In this document: in pieces, positions 1 to 8,723 of the stretch
Numbering within the stretch: the stretch's first letter is position 1
Layout of the letters: each line of letters begins with the position of its first letter
Origin: UBA1447 sp002329225
GTDB lineage: Bacteria > Bacillota > Clostridia > Oscillospirales > Acutalibacteraceae
Assembly: GCA_050946835.1 (NCBI GenBank)
Contig: JBMNVN010000001.1
Location: 62,001 to 126,000, forward strand
Direction of reading: 5' to 3'
DNA: 64,000 nucleotides
Notes under the pieces: generated by a model
Database searches by the model: none
Seen by the model: only the letters and a program-made list of their open reading frames with translations
Told to the model about the DNA's origin: nothing
Position numbers and translations under genes: made by a program

Positions 1-3000
1 GGTATGAACCGCCTCAAACCCGGTTTCAATAGGAAGGGTGGCACCGGTAGTCATTTTTATGCTGAAAAGCAAAGTAGTATTATTTTCAATGCTCCGGCTC
101 ATGACCGTCACCTTATTGGGGTCTACCGAATCGGTAAAATCACCTACGACGGGGTTTTCGAACATAGTGACGGAGGGCGGAACGGTTAGATGAATACTGT
201 TAACACCGCCGTCAGTGGGGACAAAACCGAAATCGCCTTCATCAAATTTCCACTCTATTACAGAGTCTGATTCACTGATATTGTTAACGGGGAGAACCGT
301 TGCCTGATTTGCAGGATTTGTATCTTTAAGGCTCCAATATAAGTTTTCCACCAAGTGATTAGCTAATTTGTTACCAATTGCTATATGACCGCCACGCTGA
401 ACCTTGCCTGCGGCAAAGCAATTGAGCAGTTTACCTTCGTTTGCAGAAATACCGCCGATCAGACTGCCCACGTTGGGCAGAGTAGCATCGGAGGAAATAT
501 CGGCATTTGAGCCGCAGTTTTCAATTCGAGCTTTTTCAGCATTAAGGTGACCAATAAGACCGCCTATATTATTAGCATCCGCTGTAGTTATATTAACCGG
601 CAGGTTGGTAAAGCAACCGTAAACATAAGCATTACCCCGCAGTGTATTTATAAGACCGCCGGTATTGGAAGAAAGTCCGCCGTAAATACGCAGATATGCC
701 GAGGCATCACCGGTGAGTTTGACTGTTTTAACCGTGCCGCCATAAACGGAGCCTAAAACGCCGGTGGTTATTTCACCGGTTACTACGATGTTCAGGCTGT
801 AAATATAACCTTTTGCAAGGTTTGCCTCAATATCGGGACCGCCGTTTTCAGGCGGGGTATCACCCCGAGAGCCATAAACACCTTTGAAAAGATTTCTGTT
901 CACGGAGAGGGTTCTGCCGTTACCGTCAAGGGTGCCGGTAAAGTTTGTCTCTATCCAAGTGAGAGGTTGTGTCATGTCAAAATCCAAACGGAAGTCGGCA
1001 TAAGGAACACTATACAAAATGGCAAGGGAGGGTTGGCTGTTTATGCCTATGGGATTAATCCGGCTGACTACGGGATCGGCACCCGCCCCCGTGGTAATGG
1101 CTGCATGGATAAACAGCCGCTGATTAAAGGAGCGGGAAACAGCATCGGCCCCCACCCTTGAAGGTCCGGTTTGAGGCAGAGTAAAAGTAACATAATAAAA
1201 TATGATTTGACTTACACCGGAGCCGGCACCGGCCGTTAAAACCACATTATCGCCCGTAGCATCAAGGCTTAAGTGAGTACCCGGGGAACTGAATGCAGTG
1301 GGAAGACCCATGGCGGGACCGCCCGTACCCCAGGAATGGGTAAACAGGGTCTTTGATACCGTTGTGACAAGGGAAGGTTTAATGTTAAGCGCCTTGACAC
1401 CTTTACTTATATCGTAGTCATCCGAGCCGTTTAGGGCACAATGGGTAGGCAGTGAGCTGACCGCAGAGGACCAACGGTTGGGGTTAGTCGAACTGAGCAT
1501 GCTCAGCTTTGCCCTGCTTCCTCCTATAACGGCACCGGCAGCAGTTGCTTTGTCGGAAAGAGCTACAAGAGCATAAGAGCCTTCCACAAGGGTCCCCTCT
1601 TCAGCGAACCCGACTATACCGCCGACCGAGTAGCCGATTCTTGTGCCGGACACATTGTTGTGGTCTTGCTTACCGGAGGCCCAAGAGTTTTGAACCCGAC
1701 CGGTATTTTGCCCGGCTATGCCGCCATAAACGGCGTTAAGGGTCGCTGTAAAAAGCATACCGACATTGCTTACGGTAGAATAAGATACGGTACCGGTATT
1801 TCGCCCGACTATACCGCCGAAAACGGCGTTAGCGTCAGCGATGGCATTGCCGCCAATGAAATCACAGTTTATGTCACTGATATTACCTATATTCGTCACT
1901 GTACCCACAATGGCACAATTATTGATAACGCCGGCACTCATACCGGCAATACCGCCCACTAAAGAACCACGTGTAAATTTGGGGCCGGTTCCGGAAAGTG
2001 TAACGGTTGAATTAGATATAGAACCTGAAGCATGGTTTTTACCGGTTATTCCGCCAAAATACATGGAAACCGAGCCGGTAGCAGCTGTGATATTAACGTT
2101 ATTCACCGTAACCGTTTGTGTGCCGCCGATAGTCCCGGAATTTTGCCCCGCAACGGCACCCACATACCAACGCTTTGTAACGGAGATATTAATGTTGTTC
2201 AGGGAGCAATTTTCAATTGTTCCGCGATTGTCGCCCACAACGGCGCTGTTACCCAAATAGACATGGTGACCGGCAAAAGAGAAAGAGTCATTATTATCTT
2301 GCCAGGAGTCACCGCCGGTAGCCATGGTGAGGGTCATGCCGTTAAACTGACAGCCCCTGATTATGCCGGCGTTTTGAACGGCGACAACGGCATTAACTCT
2401 GGCCAGCTGATAGTTAGCGGTCAAGGTGCAGTTTTCAAATGTGATATTTTGTAAAACGGAGTTAGGACCGATATAGCCGAAAATTCCGCATGAGGTTTTG
2501 TTGGTTTGAATTACATCAAGATTTTTGATTTTATTATTTACGCCGTTGTGCTTTCCGTCAAGGTTGAAGAAAACCTTGTCCGGGTCGCTCACGGCAAGTG
2601 CCGGGTTGACGGTTATGAGGGACGCTTTAAAGCCGGCATAGTCCCTGAAGTCTGAAATAGTCAAGGACTCAAGGTCAATATCGGCTGTAAGGCGAAAGTA
2701 CTTGTCAGCTGAACTCGAATCATTAACTATGTCGTGGATACCTAAAAAGTGCTCAAGATCCGGTACGGCATAGGGATTCCCCGGCTTACCCATATTGTTG
2801 GTGGTACCATCAACCCCCAACCAGGTCAGGGCCATAGGCTTAGCACCCGTCAACGCCTCACCCTCAGCATTAATACTTACCCCGCTTCTGTTAAGAGAAC
2901 CGCCTTCAGCGGCAACTGTAGGGACAGCATTAACAGCAGGAGTTGCCGTAACGGAAGGCAAAGCGCTATTTGAACCGCCCTTAGGTTCCTCGGCAGAGGC

Positions 3001-3087
3001 AACCACTGCCATCAGCCCGGTGGCTGAAAACAGAAGGGTGGCTGTAAGCAGCAATGATATTAACCTGAGTGTGAATTGTTTTTTCAC
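1..3087 (-). CDS. Large secreted GLUG-repeat surface protein (C-terminus beyond window)
   Basis: The frame is open from a GTG start at 3087 to the left edge, giving at least 1029 residues, so the gene is partial. A GGAGG site lies 7 nt before the GTG. Residues 1-32 form a signal peptide with a hydrophobic core and an ASA cleavage motif. Residues about 200-500 contain repeated glycine motifs of the GLUG type (GIFGYIG, GAVAGQN, GGITGKN, GGIAGMS, GGIVGRN, GGIAGQN, GGIVGF), each followed by an N-G-T or N-x-G turn and a short beta strand. A second set (GGLIGH, GSLIGG) sits near residues 860-910. Such repeats are typical of extracellular beta-solenoid adhesins. It is the last visible gene of the minus-strand surface cluster. 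The ligand and anchoring are unknown, because any sorting signal would be off the window. Confidence 0.88.
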   Translation of the reverse strand, partial: MKKQFTLRLISLLLTATLLFSATGLMAVVASAEEPKGGSNSALPSVTATPAVNAVPTVAAEGGSLNRSGVSINAEGEALTGAKPMALTWLGVDGTTNNMGKPGNPYAVPDLEHFLGIHDIVNDSSSADKYFRLTADIDLESLTISDFRDYAGFKASLITVNPALAVSDPDKVFFNLDGKHNGVNNKIKNLDVIQTNKTSCGIFGYIGPNSVLQNITFENCTLTANYQLARVNAVVAVQNAGIIRGCQFNGMTLTMATGGDSWQDNNDSFSFAGHHVYLGNSAVVGDNRGTIENCSLNNINISVTKRWYVGAVAGQNSGTIGGTQTVTVNNVNITAATGSVSMYFGGITGKNHASGSISNSTVTLSGTGPKFTRGSLVGGIAGMSAGVINNCAIVGTVTNIGNISDINCDFIGGNAIADANAVFGGIVGRNTGTVSYSTVSNVGMLFTATLNAVYGGIAGQNTGRVQNSWASGKQDHNNVSGTRIGYSVGGIVGFAEEGTLVEGSYALVALSDKATAAGAVIGGSRAKLSMLSSTNPNRWSSAVSSLPTHCALNGSDDYDISKGVKALNIKPSLVTTVSKTLFTHSWGTGGPAMGLPTAFSSPGTHLSLDATGDNVVLTAGAGSGVSQIIFYYVTFTLPQTGPSRVGADAVSRSFNQRLFIHAAITTGAGADPVVSRINPIGINSQPSLAILYSVPYADFRLDFDMTQPLTWIETNFTGTLDGNGRTLSVNRNLFKGVYGSRGDTPPENGGPDIEANLAKGYIYSLNIVVTGEITTGVLGSVYGGTVKTVKLTGDASAYLRIYGGLSSNTGGLINTLRGNAYVYGCFTNLPVNITTADANNIGGLIGHLNAEKARIENCGSNADISSDATLPNVGSLIGGISANEGKLLNCFAAGKVQRGGHIAIGNKLANHLVENLYWSLKDTNPANQATVLPVNNISESDSVIEWKFDEGDFGFVPTDGGVNSIHLTVPPSVTMFENPVVGDFTDSVDPNKVTVMSRSIENNTTLLFSIKMTTGATLPIETGFEAVHT

Positions 3088-3177
3088 GAATTAACCTCCG
3101 AGGTAGTGCTTGAATAAGATGAGTTCGACAATGAGGATATATTCTGAAAATAAAGTGTAATCGCTACAGCGATTTTA
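3088..3177 (-). other. 90-nt spacer with small hairpin before the GLUG gene
   Basis: A short perfect hairpin (AATCGC, 4-nt loop, GCGATT; 3159-3174) directly follows the stop codon of the gene ending at 3178. It is followed on the minus strand by a moderately T-rich stretch, so it could be a weak terminator or attenuator that lowers expression of the GLUG protein relative to upstream genes. I see no convincing promoter in this spacer. Confidence 0.4.
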
Positions 3178-5478
3178 CTACTGAGAATCAGAACTGTCGG
3201 AAGTGTCGTTTAAATTCTTTAAGCGTTCAGCCTGGCTTGCAAGGAGTTGCTCTTTTTCCGCTTTCTGGCGGGCTTCAAGCTCTGCGAGTTCCTGAGCAAA
3301 ACGTTCCTTCTTTGCCTGTCTTGCTTTTTCACGGGCTGCGCGCTGTTTTTCTTTTTGATCCGCTATTTCTTGGGTGTCAAGGGCTTCTACTTTACTTGTT
3401 GTTTTGACTTCTTTTTTTGTTTTTGCTCCGGCTTCTTTTTTTGTCTTTGCGGCAGCCGATGCTTTTTTAACTTGTTTTTCTTTTTCAGCCGCTTGTCGCT
3501 CGCGCTCTTTTTGCCTTTCAGCGGCGAGACGCTCTTTTTCTTTTTGCTTCGCCTTTTCACGGGCTAGGCGTTCACGCTCTTTTTGTTTTTCAGCGGCGAG
3601 ACGCTCTTTTTCTTTTTGCTTCGCCTTCTCACGGGCTATGCGTTCACGTTCTTTTTGTTTTTCAGCGGCGAGGCGTTCTTTTTCTTTTTGCTTCGCCTTT
3701 TCACGGGCTATGCGTTCACGCTCTTTTTGCTTTTCAGCGGCGAGGCGTTCTTTTTCTTTTTGCTTGGCTTTTTCACGGGCTATGCGTTCACGCTCTTTTT
3801 GCTTTTCAGCGGCGAGGCGTTCTTTTTGCTTCGCCTTCTCACGGGCTATGCGTTCACGCTCTTTTTGTTTTTCAGCAGCGAGGCGTTCTTTTTCCTTTTG
3901 CTTCGCTTTTTCACGAGCTATACGCTCACGTTCACGTTGCCTGGCTTTAGCCTGTTTTTCTTTTTCAGCTTGCTTTGCCTTTTCACGGGCTATGCGCTCA
4001 CGCTCTCTGGCTTTGGCTTTCTTTTCCGCTTCGGCTTGTATGGCCTTTTCACGAGCTATGCGTTCACGCTCTTCAGCTTTGGCTTTTCTTTCCGCCTCCA
4101 AAGCCTTTTGTTTGGCTAAGCGCTCTTTTTCGCGCTGGATTCTCGCTTTCTCTCTCTCTTTATCTCGCTTTGCCTTTGCAAGAGCGGCTTCTTTTTCTTT
4201 TTTAGCTTTAAGCCGCGCACGCTCGCGCTCTTTGCGTTGACGCTCCAGCTCTTTTTGCCGGGCGATTTTTGCGCGTTCCCGCTCTTTGCGGCGTTTTTCG
4301 ATTTCTTTTTTGCGCTGAATCTCCTGGCGAATTTTTTCTTCAATAGCATCTTTTCTGGCTTTTTCTGCAGCAAGGGCGGCGGCGATAGCGTTGCGGATTC
4401 TTTCTTCGCCTTTAATCTTCTTTTTAGTTGCCCGTTTTAACTCCTCGACAAAGACACGGCGAATTTCGACTTCCTCCATGTCGTAATCCATAACCAGCTC
4501 TTCCGCCAGGCGTTTGAGCATTTTGGGCTTAAGACGGCGTTTTTTAAGTTTTGCCGCAGTTTCCTGAAAAGAAACAGTATTATTTTTAAGCAATAGGTAG
4601 TTAAATGCATAAAGACGATTAAGATCATTGCGGTACTCTTCATTGACCATTTCGTTTGACTCGTGAGCAATAATCTCATAGCCCACATCATCGTAAGACG
4701 AAATAAACTGCCAAAGACGCAGACAGGCCTGGAAGTTGGGATCCTTCATAATAACGTTTGTACGCATTATTGGCGGACGCACAGGAGTACAGTGTTGTAA
4801 TTCGTTCATAAAGGCTGAACGTCCAAACTCATTTATTATCTGTTTTATGTGACCGATACGTTGGAAAGCGTCATGTTCTTTGGTATCTCTGCCTGTCGAT
4901 TCCGTACCGGACTGAGATGAAATCTCCAACTTATATTGGATTTTTTCGCCGCCCTTTTCTACATTGCTTATCATTTTTAAGGAAGCCATATTTTCATCGT
5001 CCCTCAGCGTGAAGAGGGCATCATAACGGGTATCAATAAAACGAATCAGCATCCTTATAAGAGTAAATATAAAGCGGTTTTCATAAATCTCGTAACTTTC
5101 TTCACGGAAAACATTGAGTATTTGACTGGGTGTAACGTTATCACCATCTACACGGGCTATCAGGTTAGTATGCTGGGCAAGATGACGAACGGATTCGGCA
5201 GTTATTTTTCTGGCACGTTCAATGGGAACAATCTCCTCTTCCTGAACGATAAAACGGCGAGGATTTCTGACAATGTTGTCAAGCGGAATGATACATGCTT
5301 CAATAGCATCTACCCATGCAAGATCAATCTTCTTTTCAAAATACCGATGAAATAAAGAAAATTGATTCTCACCCCGCTCGACATTGTCAAGCAGTTCCTC
5401 ATAAAAGTCGTTATCATCCGTAAGGGAGCGGATTGTCGTTTTGTATTCCGAATACAGGTCGGAGTACTTTGTCCCCAT
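3178..5478 (-). CDS. Protein with N-terminal globular domain and very long charged KER-repeat helix
   Basis: The protein has 766 residues and no signal peptide or membrane segment. Residues 1-350 look globular and alpha-helical. An ENRF motif near residue 133 recalls the DUF2357 family, whose members often pair with McrB-like ATPases, but I cannot confirm that family and see no clear PD-(D/E)xK nuclease motif. Residues about 350-750 are almost entirely K, E, R, A and Q and should form a single alpha-helix or coiled coil. Within it a 24-residue unit (core KERERIAREKAKQ) is repeated about six times. The gene lies 58 nt downstream of the AAA+ ATPase gene, so the two products may work together, with the helix acting as a spacer or cytoplasmic scaffold. 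The function is unknown. Confidence 0.8.
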   Translation of the reverse strand: MGTKYSDLYSEYKTTIRSLTDDNDFYEELLDNVERGENQFSLFHRYFEKKIDLAWVDAIEACIIPLDNIVRNPRRFIVQEEEIVPIERARKITAESVRHLAQHTNLIARVDGDNVTPSQILNVFREESYEIYENRFIFTLIRMLIRFIDTRYDALFTLRDDENMASLKMISNVEKGGEKIQYKLEISSQSGTESTGRDTKEHDAFQRIGHIKQIINEFGRSAFMNELQHCTPVRPPIMRTNVIMKDPNFQACLRLWQFISSYDDVGYEIIAHESNEMVNEEYRNDLNRLYAFNYLLLKNNTVSFQETAAKLKKRRLKPKMLKRLAEELVMDYDMEEVEIRRVFVEELKRATKKKIKGEERIRNAIAAALAAEKARKDAIEEKIRQEIQRKKEIEKRRKERERAKIARQKELERQRKERERARLKAKKEKEAALAKAKRDKEREKARIQREKERLAKQKALEAERKAKAEERERIAREKAIQAEAEKKAKARERERIAREKAKQAEKEKQAKARQRERERIAREKAKQKEKERLAAEKQKERERIAREKAKQKERLAAEKQKERERIAREKAKQKEKERLAAEKQKERERIAREKAKQKEKERLAAEKQKERERIAREKAKQKEKERLAAEKQKERERLAREKAKQKEKERLAAERQKERERQAAEKEKQVKKASAAAKTKKEAGAKTKKEVKTTSKVEALDTQEIADQKEKQRAAREKARQAKKERFAQELAELEARQKAEKEQLLASQAERLKNLNDTSDSSDSQ
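3513..3938 (-). repeat. 72-bp tandem repeats coding for the KER helix
   Basis: About six head-to-tail copies of a 72-bp unit encode the 24-residue sequence KERERIAREKAKQ plus KEKERLAAEKQ. One copy is 66 bp (two codons shorter), so the reading frame is preserved. The copies differ at a few silent or conservative positions. Flanking DNA carries more degenerate versions, which suggests expansion by slippage or unequal recombination. Confidence 0.85.
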
Positions 5479-5536
5479 CTTTTTTCAGTCCCCTTTGAGT
5501 GATGTTGTCGAGGTTAGATTTTTGTTTGGTTATAGA

Positions 5537-7096
5537 TTAGATTAACTTCTGCAACCTTTCGAGATATGCTTTTGATTCCTTCATATTGGATTTGCCGAAG
5601 TGTTTGTTTAGATACGTAATCAAGCCGCCAACTTCGTCACGTATGAAAGAGAGGTTGAGTGCTTCAAATTTGCGCAGAATTTTATTACAAAGAATAAAGT
5701 CAAGACCGTCAATTTCAGTTCCGCCGCAACCTACATAGGCCGGAATAAAATCTTCAAGTTGTTTAACAATACGGTTACCGAAAGCTAAGCGGAAGTGTTC
5801 AATAACATAGTCATCAAGTTCAGCAAGCTTTCTTAAGTTTTCTTCAGAAACCTTATGTTTAACTTTGCATTCCTGGAACATGGACTCCAGATGTTTGTAA
5901 CTTAACGCTAAGTGATCGGTCCACGGAGCATCGAAATGCTTACCCTTGGTGTTAATATCAATAGGAATAGCACGGTCGTAAACTTTATCGGTAACGGCAA
6001 ATGTGGAGTCGTCGATATTGATAGTGCCGATATACCACATGTTCTCGGGCAATCTGAGTTTGCCGTCAAACAGGTTTTTCGGGTCTGTAGGCCAAACGGA
6101 GGGCACAAGGCTGACAACCCATTCATCACGGCTGGGCATTTCGAGAATTGATAAGAGCTCAGCAAAATAGTACTCAACACGAGCGATGTTCATTTCGTCC
6201 ATGATGGTGAGGAAAATTTCGTCCTTGTAAGTGGCTTCATACATTTTTTTAAGGAGTTCCGTTTCGTTAAAACGTTTTGTAAACTCGTTAAAATATCCGA
6301 AAAGCTCTGTACGATCACGCCAGGAGGGCTGCACGGAGCAAATAGTGGCATCATTACGCAAAAACTTGCCGAAAGCATAGGGCAGTGACGTTTTACCTGT
6401 ACCGGAAATACCTTGCAAAAGGATAAGTCGGGTTGTTGCAAAAGCGGAAACGAAGAGACGAATTACCTTTTCCTCATAATACAGCCCCATACGGGAACAG
6501 GCAAAATTGCGGAACATATCACAAATTTCAGGCAGAGTGATTTCATTGTTATAGTCAGGGGGAACGTATGATTCGATTTCCAAGTCAACCTGGGTAAGTT
6601 TATAGAAGCGGCTGTAGTCTTCGTCTGTTCTGTCATCGTCTGTGTCATCCTGCCCGGCATCATCACCTTCAGTGATAGCTCCGTAGGGGTCATCCCCGGG
6701 TCTAAGCCCTAATTGAGAAACTTTCATGGCAAGGATTTTCTCTTTTTCAGTGGACAGTTTTATTACTTCTCTGTTAAGGGAAGCAACTTCATTCAGGAGT
6801 TCTTCCTGATCAACGACCGTCCTTCTGAACCTCACATACTTTTTGAGCAAAAGTATGAAAAGCCAGATTAACATGCCTAAAATGGCAAGAATTACTATGA
6901 TGGATAGGATGGCCAGCACCCAACCGCCTACACCGAATTCCGGGGTTGAGGACCAGGCCTTGAAGATTTCAATATACTTGGGGATATTAAAAATATTGGC
7001 GATACCGAGGCCGATACCCTTGATAATTCCCCAGACACCTTTTACAAAAAACTGTGCCAGAAAGTCTTCCAAGAACCTAATAATACTTGCTCCCAT
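5537..7096 (-). CDS. Membrane-anchored McrB-like AAA+ ATPase
   Basis: The protein has 519 residues. The N-terminus is amphipathic or hydrophobic (residues 1-45), followed by a clear membrane segment at about 58-85, a short coiled coil at 95-125 and an acidic linker at 135-160. The AAA+ module follows: Walker A GISGTGKT (229-236), Walker B ending in DEMN (300-303), sensor-1 asparagine in GTIN (N360) and a likely arginine finger in YDRA (R375). The DEMN box and overall layout resemble McrB and the MoxR/midasin group of AAA+ motors. There is no McrC-type nuclease beside it and it sits among surface-protein genes, so a role as an envelope remodelling or assembly motor is more likely than restriction. 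That role is inferred. Confidence 0.82.
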   Translation of the reverse strand: MGASIIRFLEDFLAQFFVKGVWGIIKGIGLGIANIFNIPKYIEIFKAWSSTPEFGVGGWVLAILSIIVILAILGMLIWLFILLLKKYVRFRRTVVDQEELLNEVASLNREVIKLSTEKEKILAMKVSQLGLRPGDDPYGAITEGDDAGQDDTDDDRTDEDYSRFYKLTQVDLEIESYVPPDYNNEITLPEICDMFRNFACSRMGLYYEEKVIRLFVSAFATTRLILLQGISGTGKTSLPYAFGKFLRNDATICSVQPSWRDRTELFGYFNEFTKRFNETELLKKMYEATYKDEIFLTIMDEMNIARVEYYFAELLSILEMPSRDEWVVSLVPSVWPTDPKNLFDGKLRLPENMWYIGTINIDDSTFAVTDKVYDRAIPIDINTKGKHFDAPWTDHLALSYKHLESMFQECKVKHKVSEENLRKLAELDDYVIEHFRLAFGNRIVKQLEDFIPAYVGCGGTEIDGLDFILCNKILRKFEALNLSFIRDEVGGLITYLNKHFGKSNMKESKAYLERLQKLI

Positions 7097-7266
7097 TGCG
7101 CTGCCACCTTTTTGAAAGATTTTGTTATTTTAAACTTTAACCAAGACTCCCGCCAAACTTCATACCTTGCTATATTAATCTCCGGAGTGTACTTCGCCGC
7201 GGGTTGGTAAAAGAATTCACAAGTGTTCCGCATAAGCTGCGGGGTTAGAGTTACCCGTTTAGGGGC

Positions 7267-8457
7267 TCATTCTTGAGGAGTTTCCGCTTTTTCGGATTCG
7301 TCCTCTTTTTCTTCAACCGTTTTTTCAGGAATTTGTTCCTCTTCTGCCGGAGATTCAAGTTCTTCATCTTCGACTGCCTGTTCATTTTTCTCAGATTCTT
7401 CGGGAACTTCCTCCCCTTCTTCATCGGGGTCTTCCGCTTCAAGTTCCGCATCATCGGCTTCGGGGACGGATTCCGCTTCTTCCTCGTCAGTGTTTTCGGC
7501 GTCCGGTTCTTCTTCTGTCGGGGGTTCAGACTTTTCGTCCTCGGTTACCTGTTCGTCTTCCGCAGACTCCTCGGGAACTTCCTCTCCTTCTTCATCTGAA
7601 TTATCTGTTTCAGGTTCCGCCTCTTCGTCTTCTATGGGTTCCTCGGGTGCTTCATCCTCTTCTTCAGCGGAGTTTTCTTCTTCAGGTTCCGCTTCGTCAG
7701 TTAATTTTTTTTTATCACTATCCGCCGCCTCAACGGGTGGGGCCGGAGAATCTTCTTTTTCAGGTTCATTGGCCGCTTTTTGCGCCGCCAAATATTCTTC
7801 TACTGCCTGTTGCTTAATTCTTTCCAGCTCAGCTTCTTGTTCGGCCAGAGCTTCTTCGACAGCTTTTTGCTTTTCTTCCTCAATGGTGGAAGCCACCGCT
7901 TCCACGGCCTTATCCTTACGGCCTTCAGCAAGGAGCATTATAAATTTGTAGAGCTGCCATAAAAACAGGAGAGTAAGGGGGATTACAAAGATAACGAGAA
8001 TTCCGTTTTGTGTTTTGGCAAAATCCACCGCTTTGCCTATTTTGGGGATTCTTTTGTCAATATATTTGCCCACAATCTGGTCTGAATAAACGGGCATAAT
8101 ATCCGTCTGATCAACATTGTCACCCTTTGTTTTATAGCTCATCCAACCGCCCGCTTCCAGAACCGGCTCTTCAATAATTCTGTGGGTGTTGAGGATTTCT
8201 ACATTATTTATTACCTCTTTATATGTGACAATATCGTCCTTTTTAAGGGTCATAGGGTCGCATGTTTTGATAATAATCAGGTCACCCGCATAAAATTCGG
8301 GAACCATAGAATCTGTAAGAACCGATACCGGGGAGTAACCCATGATATTGGGTACTCCGGTAGCTTTTGAAGAGATAACCATGACCGAAACCGCCAGGGC
8401 CGCTATAACAACTATGACAATTACAATGTCCAGTAAAACGTTCCCGATTTTTTTCAT
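7267..8457 (-). CDS. sipW: SipW-type signal peptidase I with long acidic C-terminal tail
   Basis: The start chosen is the ATG at 8457, preceded by AAGGAGAGG about 12 nt upstream; an earlier in-frame start would add 25 residues unlike the family. The product has 396 residues. A membrane anchor (residues 7-30) is followed by the catalytic serine in TDSMVP (S50) and, where bacterial LepB has lysine, a histidine in NTHRI (H92). This marks the ER/SipW type. A second membrane segment lies at about 150-172. The last 200 or so residues are a helical region and then a very acidic E/D/P-rich tail containing two related copies of an EGEEVPEES unit. SipW enzymes process TasA-like fibre proteins, and such a substrate lies immediately upstream (8724-9515). 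The tail is not part of the core family and is unusual. Confidence 0.9.
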   Translation of the reverse strand: MKKIGNVLLDIVIVIVVIAALAVSVMVISSKATGVPNIMGYSPVSVLTDSMVPEFYAGDLIIIKTCDPMTLKKDDIVTYKEVINNVEILNTHRIIEEPVLEAGGWMSYKTKGDNVDQTDIMPVYSDQIVGKYIDKRIPKIGKAVDFAKTQNGILVIFVIPLTLLFLWQLYKFIMLLAEGRKDKAVEAVASTIEEEKQKAVEEALAEQEAELERIKQQAVEEYLAAQKAANEPEKEDSPAPPVEAADSDKKKLTDEAEPEEENSAEEEDEAPEEPIEDEEAEPETDNSDEEGEEVPEESAEDEQVTEDEKSEPPTEEEPDAENTDEEEAESVPEADDAELEAEDPDEEGEEVPEESEKNEQAVEDEELESPAEEEQIPEKTVEEKEDESEKAETPQE

Positions 8458-8543
8458 CAAGTATCGGTTCCTCTCCTTGTGTGTCCGGCTGCAGACACCC
8501 AAATATAATATGAAGTTCGGCAGGTTCGCCAACAGCTCCGGCT

Positions 8544-8577
8544 CTTTCGTAGCCGACGGCGCCGTCAGCTACGAAAG
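8544..8577. repeat. 34-bp near-perfect palindrome
   Basis: Two 17-nt arms meet without a spacer (centre GGC/GCC between 8560 and 8561). They are fully complementary except for one C/A position that would be G:U in one transcript. It could be an intrinsic RNA hairpin or a cruciform-forming repeat element. Confidence 0.75.
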
Positions 8578-8596
8578 AAAACCTTCGCTTCGCTGT

Positions 8597-8663
8597 GTAG
8601 GGGCCATTCATAACCCCTTGAGTTAGCTAACCTTTTTACGGGCGATTTATGAATCGCCCCTAC
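8597..8663. repeat. Inverted repeat of a GTAGGGGC-type element
   Basis: The left arm 8597-8613 (GTAGGGGCCATTCATAA) and right arm 8647-8663 are inverted copies with 16 of 17 positions matching. The right arm also forms its own hairpin (GGGCGATT, loop, AATCGCCC; 8640-8659). From general knowledge, GTAGGGGCGA-type ends are common on small non-coding palindromic repeats in bacteria, so this may be a miniature mobile repeat. Counting copies in the genome would decide that. Confidence 0.6.
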
Positions 8664-8683
8664 GGGGGAGATGTGCGGGGGGA

Positions 8684-8713
8684 AATCCCGGGGCGGGGCC
8701 CCGCCCCGGGATT
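8684..8713. repeat. Perfect 30-bp GC-rich palindrome
   Basis: The sequence starts AATCCCGGGGCGGGG and is exactly self-complementary over 30 bp. It starts 10 nt after the stop codon of the TasA-like gene. In the minus-strand transcript it would make a very stable hairpin, but no U-run follows, so it is not a standard terminator. It may protect the 3' end of the fibre-protein mRNA or partly block read-through to sipW. Confidence 0.75.
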
Positions 8714-8723
8714 AGGGTGTCAA

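Larger units (their letters stand above)
8458..8723. other. Spacer dense in palindromes between the TasA-like gene and sipW
   Basis: This 266-nt gap inside the minus-strand surface cluster holds three separate inverted-repeat structures (8544-8577, 8597-8663, 8684-8713), listed separately. No coding sequence is visible. The structures would be transcribed between the fibre protein gene and the peptidase gene and could set the ratio of the two products. Confidence 0.7.

Noticed and set aside
547..2973. Several plus-strand frames in the first 3 kb
   Set aside because: The minus strand carries one uninterrupted frame with signal peptide and GLUG repeats over the whole stretch.
3513..3938. Regular repeats considered as a CRISPR array
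   Set aside because: The units are head-to-tail coding repeats of 72 bp with no unique spacers and no cas genes.
3374..4240. Long plus-strand frames opposite the KER repeat region
   Set aside because: They are by-products of the repeats on the antisense strand (Ser/Arg/Phe-rich low complexity) with no ribosome site.
3178..7096. McrBC-type restriction system
   Set aside because: No nuclease motif is visible, the ATPase is membrane anchored, and the neighbours are surface genes. It is not fully excluded.
7042..7266. Small minus-strand frame between sipW and the AAA+ gene
   Set aside because: It overlaps the start of the AAA+ gene in another frame and has no ribosome site; the gap seems non-coding, with only a weak hairpin near 7235.
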